A stretch of DNA of 64,000 bases from an uncultured Paracoccus sp. GTDB lineage: Bacteria > Pseudomonadota > Alphaproteobacteria > Rhodobacterales > Rhodobacteraceae. The position numbers and the translations under genes were made by a program. Positions 50,228 to 59,276 of the stretch are shown in pieces. The stretch covers positions 1 through 64,000 of the forward strand of contig CAKTBJ010000013.1 of the NCBI GenBank assembly GCA_934533075.1, read 5' to 3'. Within the stretch, counting starts at the first letter, position 1. Every line of letters starts with the position of its first letter. The notes beneath the pieces were generated by a model. The model made no database searches, was not told where the DNA came from, and saw only the letters and a program-made list of their open reading frames with translations.

Positions 50228-51253
50228 TCAGCGTCCCCGGATGCGCGGGTCCAGCGCGTCGCGCAGCCCGTCGCCGATATAGTTCACCGACAGCACGGTG
50301 ATCGAGATCATGATCCCCGGCAGGATCACCCGCGAGGGGTAAAGCTGCATCGAATCCACCGCGTCGTTGACCAGCCTGCCCCAGGTGGGGAAATCCGGCG
50401 GGAAGCCGAGGCCCAGGAAGGACAGGGCCGATTCGGTGATGATCGCCGTGGCGATGCCCAGGGTGGCCGAGACCATGATCGGCGACAGCACGTTCGGCAG
50501 GATGTGACGGGTCACGATCTTGCGCGACGTGGTGCCGATGGAGCGCGCGGCGAGGACGAATTCCCGCTGCTTGACGCCCAGCACCTCGCCGCGCACGATC
50601 CGCGCCGCCTGCATCCACGAGGTCGCGCCGATCACCGTCACGATCAGGATGAAGATGCCGGTGCCGGTGCCGAAGCGTTGCGACAGCGGGTCGCGGAACA
50701 GCTGCACCACCAGCAGCAGCAAGGGCAGCAGGGGCAGGGCGAGGAACAGCTCGATCATGCGCGACAGCGGCGCGTCCAGCCGCTTGAAATAGCCGGCCAG
50801 CACCCCGATGAGCGAGCCGAGCGTGATCGCGATCAGCATGGCGGTCAGGCCGACCGACAGCGTGATGCGCCCCCCGGCCATCAGCCGCGCCAGCACGTCC
50901 CGGCCCAGCTGGTCGGTGCCCAGCGGATGCGCGGCGCTGAAACCGCTGTTGCGGGCGCGGATGTCGGCATAGCCGGGATCGACGCGCCAGAGGGAGGGAC
51001 CGACGACGACGAACAGCACCACCAGGATGAACACCATCAGCGCCACCATCGCCCCCTTGTGGGCGCGGAACTGCGACCAGACATCGCGCCAGTGGCTGCG
51101 CGTCGCCGTGATCTGCACGGGCTGGTCGGGGGGCAGCATCTCGCCCCCCGGCGTGGCGGCGTTGCTGGTGGCCTCGGCCACCTGCTCGGTCGCGTCGGCC
51201 TGGCGGAGGGCGGCCTGCGCCCCGGCGTCTTTCGGGCTGGTTGGCTCAGTCAT
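50228..51253 (-). CDS. Peptide-type ABC importer permease (DppC-like)
   Basis: A 341-residue DppC-group permease with an unusually long charged N-terminal tail (about 60 residues, Ala/Glu/Pro-rich) before WSQFRAHKGAMVALMVFILVVLFVVVGP. HPLGTDQLGRDVLARLMAGGRITLSVG and FVLAARSIGTTSRKIVTRHILPNVLSP (coupling loop) follow; ends GDGLRDALDPR. Start at 51253 lies within the end of the DppB-like gene (8-bp overlap). Confidence 0.88.
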   Translation of the reverse strand: MTEPTSPKDAGAQAALRQADATEQVAEATSNAATPGGEMLPPDQPVQITATRSHWRDVWSQFRAHKGAMVALMVFILVVLFVVVGPSLWRVDPGYADIRARNSGFSAAHPLGTDQLGRDVLARLMAGGRITLSVGLTAMLIAITLGSLIGVLAGYFKRLDAPLSRMIELFLALPLLPLLLLVVQLFRDPLSQRFGTGTGIFILIVTVIGATSWMQAARIVRGEVLGVKQREFVLAARSIGTTSRKIVTRHILPNVLSPIMVSATLGIATAIITESALSFLGLGFPPDFPTWGRLVNDAVDSMQLYPSRVILPGIMISITVLSVNYIGDGLRDALDPRIRGR

Positions 51254-52253
51254 AGCGAATCCGCGGGTCGAGAACGCCGTAAAGCACATCGGCGATCAGG
51301 GTGAAGACGACGATCAGGATGGCGAAGATGAAGGTCAGCGTCATGGTCATCGGCATGTCGTTGGCATGGATCGACATGATGAGGAGTTGACCCAGACCGT
51401 TCACCTTGAACACCTGCTCGGTGATGATGGCGCCGCCGAAGATCGAGGGCAGCCCCAGCGCGATCACCGTCACCACCGGGATCAGCGAGTTGCGCAGGAC
51501 GTGCTTCATGACCACGACGAACTCGCTCATGCCCTTGGCGCGGGCGGTGCGGACGTAATCCTGTCCCAGATTGTCCAGCATGGAGGCGCGCATGTAGCGG
51601 CTGATCAGCGCGGCGTTATACAGCGCCAGCACCATCGCCGGCAGGGTCATCTGCCGCACCTGCGCCTTGAAGCTGGCCCAGTCGCGCACCACCAGCGTGG
51701 TGTCGTAGACGGTGGGGAACCAGTTCAGGTAGACGCCGAAGATGATGATGAACACCACGCCGGTGAAGAAGGTCGGCAGCGAGAAGCCGATCATCGAGAT
51801 GAAGGTGCCCAGCTGGTCGATCCAGGAATATTGCTTGTAGGCCGAGATGATGCCGATCGGGATGGCGATGGTCACGCCCAGCAGATAGGACAGGCCCACC
51901 ACGGTCAGCGTCTGCGGCACCCGCTGCGCGATCACGTCGAAGACCGGGCTGCGCGACTGGAAGCTGACGATGCGCTGCATGCCGGCGCTGTAGGAGGTGC
52001 CGAAGATCTGGTCGATCCAATGCAGCGGCTCGACCCAGAAGAATTGCCGCAGCCAGAGCACATAGCGCACATACCACGGGTCATCGAGGCCCAGCGCGGC
52101 GCGCATCCTCGCCTGCACCTCGGGCGGGATGGTCAGGGGGATCTCGCCCAGCGGGTTGCCGGGCGAGGCCTCCAGCACGAGGAAGATCACCAGCGAGATC
52201 ATCAGCAGCGTCGGCACCGCAAGGGCCAGGCGTCGCAGGGTATAGTTCAGCAT
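51246..52253 (-). CDS. Peptide-type ABC importer permease (DppB-like)
   Basis: A 335-residue membrane protein: LNYTLRRLALAVPTLLMISLVIFLVLEASPGNP is the family start and YVRTARAKGMSEFVVVMKHVLRNSLIPVVT the ATPase-contact loop. Pairs with the DppC-like permease. 64 bp separate it from the upstream binding-protein gene. Confidence 0.88.
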   Translation of the reverse strand: MLNYTLRRLALAVPTLLMISLVIFLVLEASPGNPLGEIPLTIPPEVQARMRAALGLDDPWYVRYVLWLRQFFWVEPLHWIDQIFGTSYSAGMQRIVSFQSRSPVFDVIAQRVPQTLTVVGLSYLLGVTIAIPIGIISAYKQYSWIDQLGTFISMIGFSLPTFFTGVVFIIIFGVYLNWFPTVYDTTLVVRDWASFKAQVRQMTLPAMVLALYNAALISRYMRASMLDNLGQDYVRTARAKGMSEFVVVMKHVLRNSLIPVVTVIALGLPSIFGGAIITEQVFKVNGLGQLLIMSIHANDMPMTMTLTFIFAILIVVFTLIADVLYGVLDPRIRYD

Positions 52254-52317
52254 CCCGATCCTCCGGTCGCGGGGGAAGGCGGCGGTCCGGCCCGGAGCGG
52301 GCCGGACCGGAAGGCGT

Positions 52318-54024
52318 TCACTGCACGCGGCGCCATTCGGCGATGTTCCACATCTCGCTGTTCCAGGGGTTCAGCTCCTCCACGATGTCGAGCGTGTTGG
52401 ACTTGACCGAGACGCTGGCGCGATAGACCAGCGGCAGCAGGTGCATGCTGTCCTTGGTCAGCATGTCGTTCAGCTGGATGGTGATGCGCGCGCGCTCCTC
52501 GAGGTCGGCGGTATTGCCCAGCTCCCTGACCAGGGCGTCATATGCCGGGTCGCAGAAGCGGCCCATGTTCTCGCCCTGCCACTGCCTTTCGGGCGACGGG
52601 ATCTTTTCGCAGGTGCGCTGCGCCAGCGAGGCCTCGGGGTCGGTGCCGTCATAGGTGGAGGTATACATCTCCACGTCGGCATAGAACTTCTGGTAGGTGT
52701 CGGGCGAACCCGCATCGCCGCCGAAGAACACGCTGGCATCGACGGTCTTCAGCTCGGTCTCGACGCCGATTTCCTGCCACCACTGCTTGATGAGGGCCTG
52801 AAAGTCCTGGCGCACCGCGTTCACCGTGGTCTGGTAGAGCAGGCTCAGCCGCACGCCGTCCTTGACGCGCACGCCGTCGGGGCCGGGAACCCAGCCGGCT
52901 TCGTCCAGCAGCGCCTTGGCGGCCTCGATGTCCTGCACCAGGCATTCGGTGTTGTCCGAGGCATAGATCTCGGGCGCGTTGATGTAGTTGCAGGTGGCCT
53001 TGCCGGTCTCGCCATAGCCGATCTCGTTCAGCAGCTCGCGGTCGATGGCCAGCGACAGCGCCTTGCGGACGTTGAAGTCGCCGAGGATCGGGTGCGGATG
53101 CTTGACGGTGGCGCGCTCGCCCTCGGGCAGCGACGGGCTGGGATCGGTCGTGTTCAGCACGATATGCTCGAAGGCGGTGCCGTAGCCGGTCAGGACCTCG
53201 CCCTTGCCGGCGCCGGCCATGCTGGCCAGCACCTCGGGCGCAAGCTGGATGTTCCAGGCGAAATCGAACTCGCCGGTTTCCAGCACGGCGCGCGCGGCCG
53301 CGGCCGAATCGCCGCCGCCTTTCAGCAGCACGGTCTGGAAATGCGGCAGGTTGGGGTCGCGGAAGTTCTCGTTCGCCTCGAAGGTCACCACGTCATTGGT
53401 CTTGAACGACGCGACCTTGAAGCCGCCGGTCCCGATGGGACCGAAATTCTGCTCGGTGCAGGCCGAGGCGCGGGTGCCGGTGCACTCCTCGAACTGGGCC
53501 TTCTGGATGATCGGCGATTCCGAGCCGGTGAAGGCCGTGAACGGATAGGGGCGCGGCTCCGAGTAATGCACCACCACGGTCAGGTCGTCGGGGGTCTCCA
53601 CGCTCTCGATGCCCTCGAAGCGGGCGCCCTGCGCGCAGCCGCCTTCCGGGTGCATGCAGTAATCGGCGGTGAACTTCACGTCCGCCGAGGTGAACGGGGT
53701 GCCGTCCGACCAGAGCACCCCTTCGCGCAGCTTCCAGGTCACGGTCTTCAGGTCTTCCGAGATGCCGCCATTCTCCAGCGAGGGGACCTCGCTGGCCAGC
53801 AGCGGGATCAGCTCGCCGCTGGAATTGATGCTGGCCAGAGGCTCCAGCACCACCGAGGCGGCATGCACGTCCTTGTTGCCCGAGGACAGATAGGGGTTCA
53901 GCGTCGAGGGCGCCTGCCAGTAGAACACGTTCACCTGGCCATCGGCGCCGCGCTCGGCCAGGGCCGGGCTGGCGGCGGTCAGTGCGGCCACGGCGGCGCC
54001 CGACAGGAACAATCTGTAAGTCAT
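52318..54024 (-). CDS. Peptide-type ABC importer binding protein, copy 1
   Basis: A 568-residue family 5 solute-binding protein; signal peptide ends near residue 23 (SPALA, then ERGADGQVNVFYWQAPSTLNPYLSSGNKDVHAASVVLEPLA). CTDPSY-like core motifs and SLAIDRELLNEIGYGETG are present. It is a close paralogue of the next gene upstream, with matching segments along its whole length. Strong GGGAGGA 8 bp before ATG. Located between copy 2 and the permeases. Substrate unknown: peptides, N-acyl amino acids or similar. Confidence 0.87.
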   Translation of the reverse strand: MTYRLFLSGAAVAALTAASPALAERGADGQVNVFYWQAPSTLNPYLSSGNKDVHAASVVLEPLASINSSGELIPLLASEVPSLENGGISEDLKTVTWKLREGVLWSDGTPFTSADVKFTADYCMHPEGGCAQGARFEGIESVETPDDLTVVVHYSEPRPYPFTAFTGSESPIIQKAQFEECTGTRASACTEQNFGPIGTGGFKVASFKTNDVVTFEANENFRDPNLPHFQTVLLKGGGDSAAAARAVLETGEFDFAWNIQLAPEVLASMAGAGKGEVLTGYGTAFEHIVLNTTDPSPSLPEGERATVKHPHPILGDFNVRKALSLAIDRELLNEIGYGETGKATCNYINAPEIYASDNTECLVQDIEAAKALLDEAGWVPGPDGVRVKDGVRLSLLYQTTVNAVRQDFQALIKQWWQEIGVETELKTVDASVFFGGDAGSPDTYQKFYADVEMYTSTYDGTDPEASLAQRTCEKIPSPERQWQGENMGRFCDPAYDALVRELGNTADLEERARITIQLNDMLTKDSMHLLPLVYRASVSVKSNTLDIVEELNPWNSEMWNIAEWRRVQ

Positions 54025-54052
54025 GCGTCATTTCCTCCCAGTTATGTGCCGG

Positions 54053-54072
54053 CTGCCCCGAAACCGGGGCAG
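54053..54072 (-). other. Hairpin between the two paralogous binding-protein genes
   Basis: Perfect 8-bp arms CTGCCCCG/CGGGGCAG with a 4-nt loop in the 65-bp gap. No T tract on the transcribed strand. It may protect the 3' end of the upstream message and give the two copies different expression levels. Confidence 0.55.
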
Positions 54073-54089
54073 TCCTTTGTTTTATCAGC

Positions 54090-55793
54090 TTATTTTACGC
54101 GATACCATTCGGCGATGTTCCACAGCTCGCTGTCCCAGCCGTTCAGTTCGCCGATGCCGTCCACCGTCAGCGAGCGCGCCGACACGTCGCCGCGATAGAC
54201 CAGCGGGATCATCGACATGGTGTCCTTGGTCAGGATGTCGTTCAGCCGCTTGGCCAGTTCGCCGCGCTCGTCCAGATCGGCGGTGGCGCCCAGCTCGCGG
54301 ATCAGCGCGTCATATTCGTCGCTGCAAAAGCGGGTGACGTTCTCGCCCTGCCACTGGGTGTCGGGACCGGGGATCTTCTCGCAGGTGCGCTGCGCCAGGT
54401 AAGGCTCCGGGTCGGTGCCGTTGAAGTTGTTGGCATACATCTCCACGTCCGCGTAGAATTTCTGGAACGTGTCGGGCGAGCCGGCATCGCCGCCGAAATA
54501 GACGCTGCCGTCGATGGCCTTCAGCTCGGTCTCGACGCCGATCTCCTGCCACCATTGCTTGATCAGCGCCTGGAAGTCCTGGCGCACCGCGTTCACCGAG
54601 GTCTGATAGAGCAGCGACAGCCGCTTGCCGTCCTTGACGCGGATGCCATCCGGGCCGGGCACCCAGCCGGCTTCGTCCAGCAGCGCCCTGGCGCCCTCGA
54701 TGTCCTGCGCGAAGCAGTCGGTGTTGTCCGAGGCGAAGGCCGCCGGGGCCGGGACATAGTTGCAGGTCGGCTGCCCGGTCTCGCCATAGCCGATCTCGGT
54801 CAGCAACTCGCGGTCGATGGCCATCGACAGCGCCTGGCGCACGCGCAGGTCCGACAGGATCGGGTGCGGATGCTTGACGGTCGAACGCTCGCCCTCGGGC
54901 AGCGAGGGCGAGGGATCGGTGAAGTTGACCTCGATCCGCTCGACCAGCGTGCCGAAGCCGACCAGCAGCTCGCCCTTGCCGGCGGCGGCCATGCTGGTCA
55001 GCACCTCCGGCGCCAGTTGCAGGTTCCAGCCATAGTCGAACTCGCCCGTTTCCAGCACGGCGCGGGCGGCGGCCGCGGCATCGCCGCCGCCTTTCAGCAT
55101 CACCGTCTGGAAATGCGGCAGGTCGGGGTCGCGATATTCGGGATTGGCCTCATACATCACCACGTCGTTGGTCTTGAAGCTGGTCACCTTGAACGGGCCG
55201 GTGCCGATGGGACCGAAATTCGCATCCGTGCAGGCCGAGGCCGCCGGGCCGAGGCAGTCGGCGAATTGCGCCGCCTGCAAGACCGGCGACTGGCTGCCGG
55301 AAAAGGCGGTGAACGGATTGGGGCGCGGGTCGCGGAAACGGATCACCACGGTCAGCTCGTCCGGGGTCTCGATGCTCTCGATTCCCTCGAAGCGGGCCTC
55401 CTGCGCGCAGCCGCCTTCCGGGTGCATGCAGTAATCGGCGGTGAACTTCACGTCCGCCGATGTCACCGGGCTGCCATCGGACCATTTCAGGCCCTCCCTC
55501 AGCCTCCAGGTCACCGTCCGCAGGTCCTCGGAGATACCGCCATTGTCCAGCGAGGGCACCTCGACCGCCAGGCGCGGCACCATCACCCCCTCGGTATCGA
55601 AGGAGATCAGCGGCTCCAGCACCACGGAGGAGGCATGCACGTCCTTGTTGCCCGAGGACAGATAGGGGTTCAGCGTCGAGGGCGCCTGCCAGTAAAGCAG
55701 GTTCAACTGCCCGTCCGTGCCGCGCTCCGCCAGCGCGGCGGACGCGAGGGCGAGCGTGGCCGCCGCCCCCATCAGCAAGGTTACAGCTTTCAT
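54090..55793 (-). CDS. Peptide-type ABC importer binding protein, copy 2
   Basis: A 567-residue paralogue of the preceding entry: ERGTDGQLNLLYWQAPSTLNPYLSSGNKDVHASSVVLEPLI, CMHPEGGCAQEARFEGIESIETPDELTVV and the end ELNGWDSELWNIAEWYRVK all have counterparts in copy 1. Signal peptide ASAALA ends near residue 22. ATG 55793 (AGGAGA, 8-bp spacing) is preferred to a start 45 bp upstream. First gene of the leftward operon, divergent from the double ATPase. Confidence 0.87.
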   Translation of the reverse strand: MKAVTLLMGAAATLALASAALAERGTDGQLNLLYWQAPSTLNPYLSSGNKDVHASSVVLEPLISFDTEGVMVPRLAVEVPSLDNGGISEDLRTVTWRLREGLKWSDGSPVTSADVKFTADYCMHPEGGCAQEARFEGIESIETPDELTVVIRFRDPRPNPFTAFSGSQSPVLQAAQFADCLGPAASACTDANFGPIGTGPFKVTSFKTNDVVMYEANPEYRDPDLPHFQTVMLKGGGDAAAAARAVLETGEFDYGWNLQLAPEVLTSMAAAGKGELLVGFGTLVERIEVNFTDPSPSLPEGERSTVKHPHPILSDLRVRQALSMAIDRELLTEIGYGETGQPTCNYVPAPAAFASDNTDCFAQDIEGARALLDEAGWVPGPDGIRVKDGKRLSLLYQTSVNAVRQDFQALIKQWWQEIGVETELKAIDGSVYFGGDAGSPDTFQKFYADVEMYANNFNGTDPEPYLAQRTCEKIPGPDTQWQGENVTRFCSDEYDALIRELGATADLDERGELAKRLNDILTKDTMSMIPLVYRGDVSARSLTVDGIGELNGWDSELWNIAEWYRVK

Positions 55794-55977
55794 TATTGTT
55801 CTCTCCTGTTGGGAAGTCCGGCTGGCCGGGTGCGTCATGCAGTCTGTGCCCTCAAGCTTCTGTCATGGCTCTTGCCGGTTGGTCCGGCAATGCCGGCCCG
55901 CTGAATGAGGCATTTTCAAACGAAGCCCGAATGGAAAGCAAGCCTAAACGCGAGGGCGCCCGCGCATCGTTTCGGCT

Positions 55978-56005
55978 TTGACATTCATCCGGCAGCCGCT
56001 AGCCT
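55978..56005 (+). promoter_or_regulatory. Candidate promoter of the double-ATPase gene
   Basis: Perfect TTGACA (55978-55983) and TAGCCT (56000-56005), 16 bp apart, 30 bp before the chosen start codon. The region 55794-56034 is the shared divergent control region of the importer. Confidence 0.5.
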
Positions 56006-56034
56006 GTGCCGGATGCAAAATGGGGGCGGGGACG

Positions 56035-57867
56035 ATGCTGGACGAAAAACCGATCGTTTCGATTCAGAAACTTCGTGTCGAGTTCCAGACCGGGGACGGC
56101 GTCGTCGTCGGCGTCAAGGACATCAGCTTCAACATCAATCCGGGCGAATGCGTCTGCGTGGTGGGCGAATCCGGCTCGGGCAAGTCGGTCAGCTCGCTGT
56201 CGCTGATGCGGCTGGTGGAGTTCGGCGGCGGCACCATCACCAACGGGCAGTTGATGTTCGATCCCGGCGACGGCGCGATGATCGACCTTGCGCGCCAGTC
56301 CACCCCGGCGATGCGCGACATCCGCGGCAACCAGATCGGCATGATCTTCCAGGAGCCGATGACGGCGCTGAACCCGGTCTTTACCGTCGGCAACCAGCTG
56401 ACCGAGGGGCTGATCGCCCATCGCGGCATGACCAAGGCCCAGGCCCGCGCCCGCGCCATCGAGATATTGAAACAGGTCCGCATCCCGGAACCCGAGCGGC
56501 GCATGGACCAGTATCCGCACGAATTATCGGGCGGCATGCGCCAGCGGGTGGTGATCGCCATCGCGATGGCCTGCGAGCCGCGCCTGCTGATCTGCGACGA
56601 GCCGACCACCGCGCTGGACGTGACCATCCAGGCGGAAATCCTGGCGCTGATCGACCGGCTGAAGCGCGAGAAGCGCATCGCCGTGCTGTTCATCACCCAT
56701 GACATGGCGGTGGTGGCGCAGATGGCCGACCGCGTGGTGGTGATGTATCGCGGCGACAAGGTCGAGGAAGGCCCCGTCGAGGAGATCTTCGAGAACCCGA
56801 AGAAAGACTACACCAAGATGCTGCTGGCCGCCGTGCCGCGGCTGGGCGAGATGACCGGCAAGCCCTACCCCGAGCGGATGCGGCGGATGAGCGACGGCAC
56901 GGCCGTCGATCCGCAGCCGATCATCGTCAAGGACCCCAAGCCCCTGCTGACCGTGCAGAACCTGACCACGCGCTTCGACATCCGGGGCGGGCTGCTGCGC
57001 CGCACCGTCGCGCGCGTCCATGCGGTCGAGGATGTCAGCTTTACCATCAATGCCGGCGAAACCCTGTCGCTGGTCGGTGAATCGGGCTGCGGCAAGTCGA
57101 CGGCGGCGCGCTCGATCCTGCGGCTGGTCGAGCCGCTTTCGGGCCGGGTGGACCTCGACGGCACCGACATCCTGTCGCTGTCGCAATCCGACCTGCGCAA
57201 GGCGCGGCGCGACATGCAGATGATCTTCCAGGACCCCTTCGCCAGCCTCGATCCGCACATGAAGCTGTATGATCAGGTGGCCGAGCCGATGGAGAATTTC
57301 GGCATCGGCACCCGCAGCGAGCGCAAGGATCGCGTCGCCGCCCTGTTCGACCGGGTGGAGCTGCCGCGCAGCTTCATGCGCCGCTATCCGCACGAGATGT
57401 CGGGCGGCCAGCGCCAGCGAATCGCCATCGCCCGCGCGCTGGCGCTGAACCCGCGCCTGGTCGTGGCCGACGAGGCGGTTTCCGCGCTGGACGTGTCGGT
57501 GCAGGCGCAGGTGCTGAACCTGCTGATGGAATTGCAGCAGGACCTGGGCATTTCCATGCTGTTCATCAGCCACGACATGGCCGTGGTCGAACGCGTCAGC
57601 CACCATGTCGGCGTGATGTATCTGGGCCGCATCGTCGAGATCGGCACCCGCCAGCAGGTGTTCGAGAACCCCCAGCACTCCTATACGCGGCAATTGATGG
57701 CCGCCGTGCCGGTCGCCGATCCGCGCCAGAAGAAGATCAGCGAGGACCTGAACTTCCGCCCGATCCCGTCCCCGATCCATCCGGTCGACTACGTCCTGCC
57801 GGCCTCGGTCTATCAGGAGGTCGCGCCGGGGCACCGGGTGCTGGTGGAACCCGTGACGCACGAATGA
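56035..57867 (+). CDS. Peptide-type ABC importer double ATPase (GsiA-like)
   Basis: A 610-residue protein with two DppD/DppF-type ATPase domains. First: GESGSGKSV near 43-51, LSGGMRQRVVIAIAM, LLICDEPTTALDV. Second from about 305: GESGCGKST, MSGGQRQRIAIARAL, LVVADEAVSALDV (Glu then Ala where DEP is usual). YTKMLLAAVP and YTRQLMAAVP end each half. The permeases and binding proteins it must serve are divergent on the other strand, since no other ATPase is near them. ATG 56035 is chosen; in-frame ATG codons at 56020 and 55978 are alternatives. Confidence 0.88.
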   Translation: MLDEKPIVSIQKLRVEFQTGDGVVVGVKDISFNINPGECVCVVGESGSGKSVSSLSLMRLVEFGGGTITNGQLMFDPGDGAMIDLARQSTPAMRDIRGNQIGMIFQEPMTALNPVFTVGNQLTEGLIAHRGMTKAQARARAIEILKQVRIPEPERRMDQYPHELSGGMRQRVVIAIAMACEPRLLICDEPTTALDVTIQAEILALIDRLKREKRIAVLFITHDMAVVAQMADRVVVMYRGDKVEEGPVEEIFENPKKDYTKMLLAAVPRLGEMTGKPYPERMRRMSDGTAVDPQPIIVKDPKPLLTVQNLTTRFDIRGGLLRRTVARVHAVEDVSFTINAGETLSLVGESGCGKSTAARSILRLVEPLSGRVDLDGTDILSLSQSDLRKARRDMQMIFQDPFASLDPHMKLYDQVAEPMENFGIGTRSERKDRVAALFDRVELPRSFMRRYPHEMSGGQRQRIAIARALALNPRLVVADEAVSALDVSVQAQVLNLLMELQQDLGISMLFISHDMAVVERVSHHVGVMYLGRIVEIGTRQQVFENPQHSYTRQLMAAVPVADPRQKKISEDLNFRPIPSPIHPVDYVLPASVYQEVAPGHRVLVEPVTHE

Positions 57868-57938
57868 ATCACCCCTGACCCGACAACCTGCAAATGCCGC
57901 GCAACCGGTCCCGTCCGGGCCGCGCGAAGGAGACCCTC

Positions 57939-59105
57939 ATGCCCGTCAAGAACCGCATCGCCGATCTTCACCCGGAAATCACCGCCTGGCGGCGCGACTT
58001 CCACCAGCACCCGGAACTGAATTTCGACGTGCACCGCACCGCCGCGCGGGTGGCGGAACTGCTGCGCGAATTCGGCGTGGACGAGGTGACGGAGGGGATC
58101 GGCCAGACCGGCGTGGTCGGCGTGATCCGCGGCCGCACCAACGGCTCGGGCCGCACCATCGGGCTGCGCGCCGACATGGACGCGCTGGCCATGAGCGAGA
58201 TCACCGGGGCGCCCTATGCCTCGAAGAATCCCGGCGCGATGCATGCCTGCGGCCATGACGGGCATACGGCGATGCTGCTGGGCGCGGCGAAGTACCTGGC
58301 CGAGACCCGCAATTTCGACGGCACCGCCGTGGTGATCTTCCAGCCGGCCGAGGAGGGCGGCGGCGGCGGCCTGAAGATGCTGGAGGACGGGCTGGCCGAA
58401 CGCTGGGGCATCGACGAGTTCTATGGCATGCACAACATGCCCGGCGTGCCCACCGGCACCTTCGCGATTCGCCCCGGCCCGATGATGGCGGCGGCGGATG
58501 CCTTCAGCATCACCCTGACCGGGCGCGGCGGCCATGCGGCGGCGCCGCAGAACGCGGTGGACACGATGCTGGTGGCCGCGCATGTCATCGTGGCGCTGCA
58601 ATCGGTGGTGGCGCGCAATGTCGATCCGCTGCTCAGCGGCGTGATCTCGGCCACCGTGGTGGAAAGCGATTCGGCGGCGCATAACGTGATTCCCCAGGTG
58701 GTGCGCATCCACGGCACCGCCCGCAGCCTCGATGCCGGCGTGCGCGACCAGCTGGAGGAGGGCGTCATCCGCATCGCGCGCGGCATCGCCCAGAGTTTCG
58801 GCGCCGTGGCCGAGGTGGATTACGATCGCGGCTATCCGGTGACCGTCAACGACGCCGAGGCCACCCGCCACGCCATCGAGGCCGCGCAGGCGATTTCCCC
58901 CGAGGTGCAGACCGAGGTGACGCCGATGATGGCCGCCGAGGATTTCAGCTATATGCTGGAGGCCCGGCCCGGCGCCTATATCTGGGTCGGCAACGGCGAT
59001 ACGGCGATGGTCCACCATCCGGCTTATGACTTCGACGACGACGCGATTCCCGCCGGCTCCAGCTGGTATGCCGAGATTGTCGAGCGGCGCCTTCCCGCCG
59101 CCTGA
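57939..59105 (+). CDS. M20-family amidohydrolase (hippurate hydrolase-like)
   Basis: A 388-residue M20D metallopeptidase: WRRDFHQHPELNFDVHRTA near 18-36, GLRADMDAL, MHACGHDGHTAMLLGAAKYL (metal ligands) and FQPAEEGGGGGLKML with the catalytic glutamate, then the lid domain HAAAPQNAVD. These enzymes cleave N-acyl amino acids such as hippurate or N-acetylated amino acids in the cytoplasm. Coming 72 bp after the importer ATPase with GAAGGAGA before its ATG, it probably processes what the importer brings in. Confidence 0.88.
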   Translation: MPVKNRIADLHPEITAWRRDFHQHPELNFDVHRTAARVAELLREFGVDEVTEGIGQTGVVGVIRGRTNGSGRTIGLRADMDALAMSEITGAPYASKNPGAMHACGHDGHTAMLLGAAKYLAETRNFDGTAVVIFQPAEEGGGGGLKMLEDGLAERWGIDEFYGMHNMPGVPTGTFAIRPGPMMAAADAFSITLTGRGGHAAAPQNAVDTMLVAAHVIVALQSVVARNVDPLLSGVISATVVESDSAAHNVIPQVVRIHGTARSLDAGVRDQLEEGVIRIARGIAQSFGAVAEVDYDRGYPVTVNDAEATRHAIEAAQAISPEVQTEVTPMMAAEDFSYMLEARPGAYIWVGNGDTAMVHHPAYDFDDDAIPAGSSWYAEIVERRLPAA

Positions 59106-59276
59106 CGCACCCGCTTCGTTCCCCGGCGCCATGCCGCGCCGCCCGAAAACCCGGTTTTTCCCCTCGCGCGGCATTTCGTGACCGCGCCTGGGGCCGGTTT
59201 CGGGGCTTTCCGCTTGACCTTCCGGCGGGCCTTTTGTTGAACGGCGCGGCATGAGCGTCGAGCGACGGGTGAGGCA

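Noticed and set aside
53393..54031. Alternate-frame protein inside binding protein copy 1
   Set aside because: It is a +1 shadow of a well-supported gene with no independent start signal.
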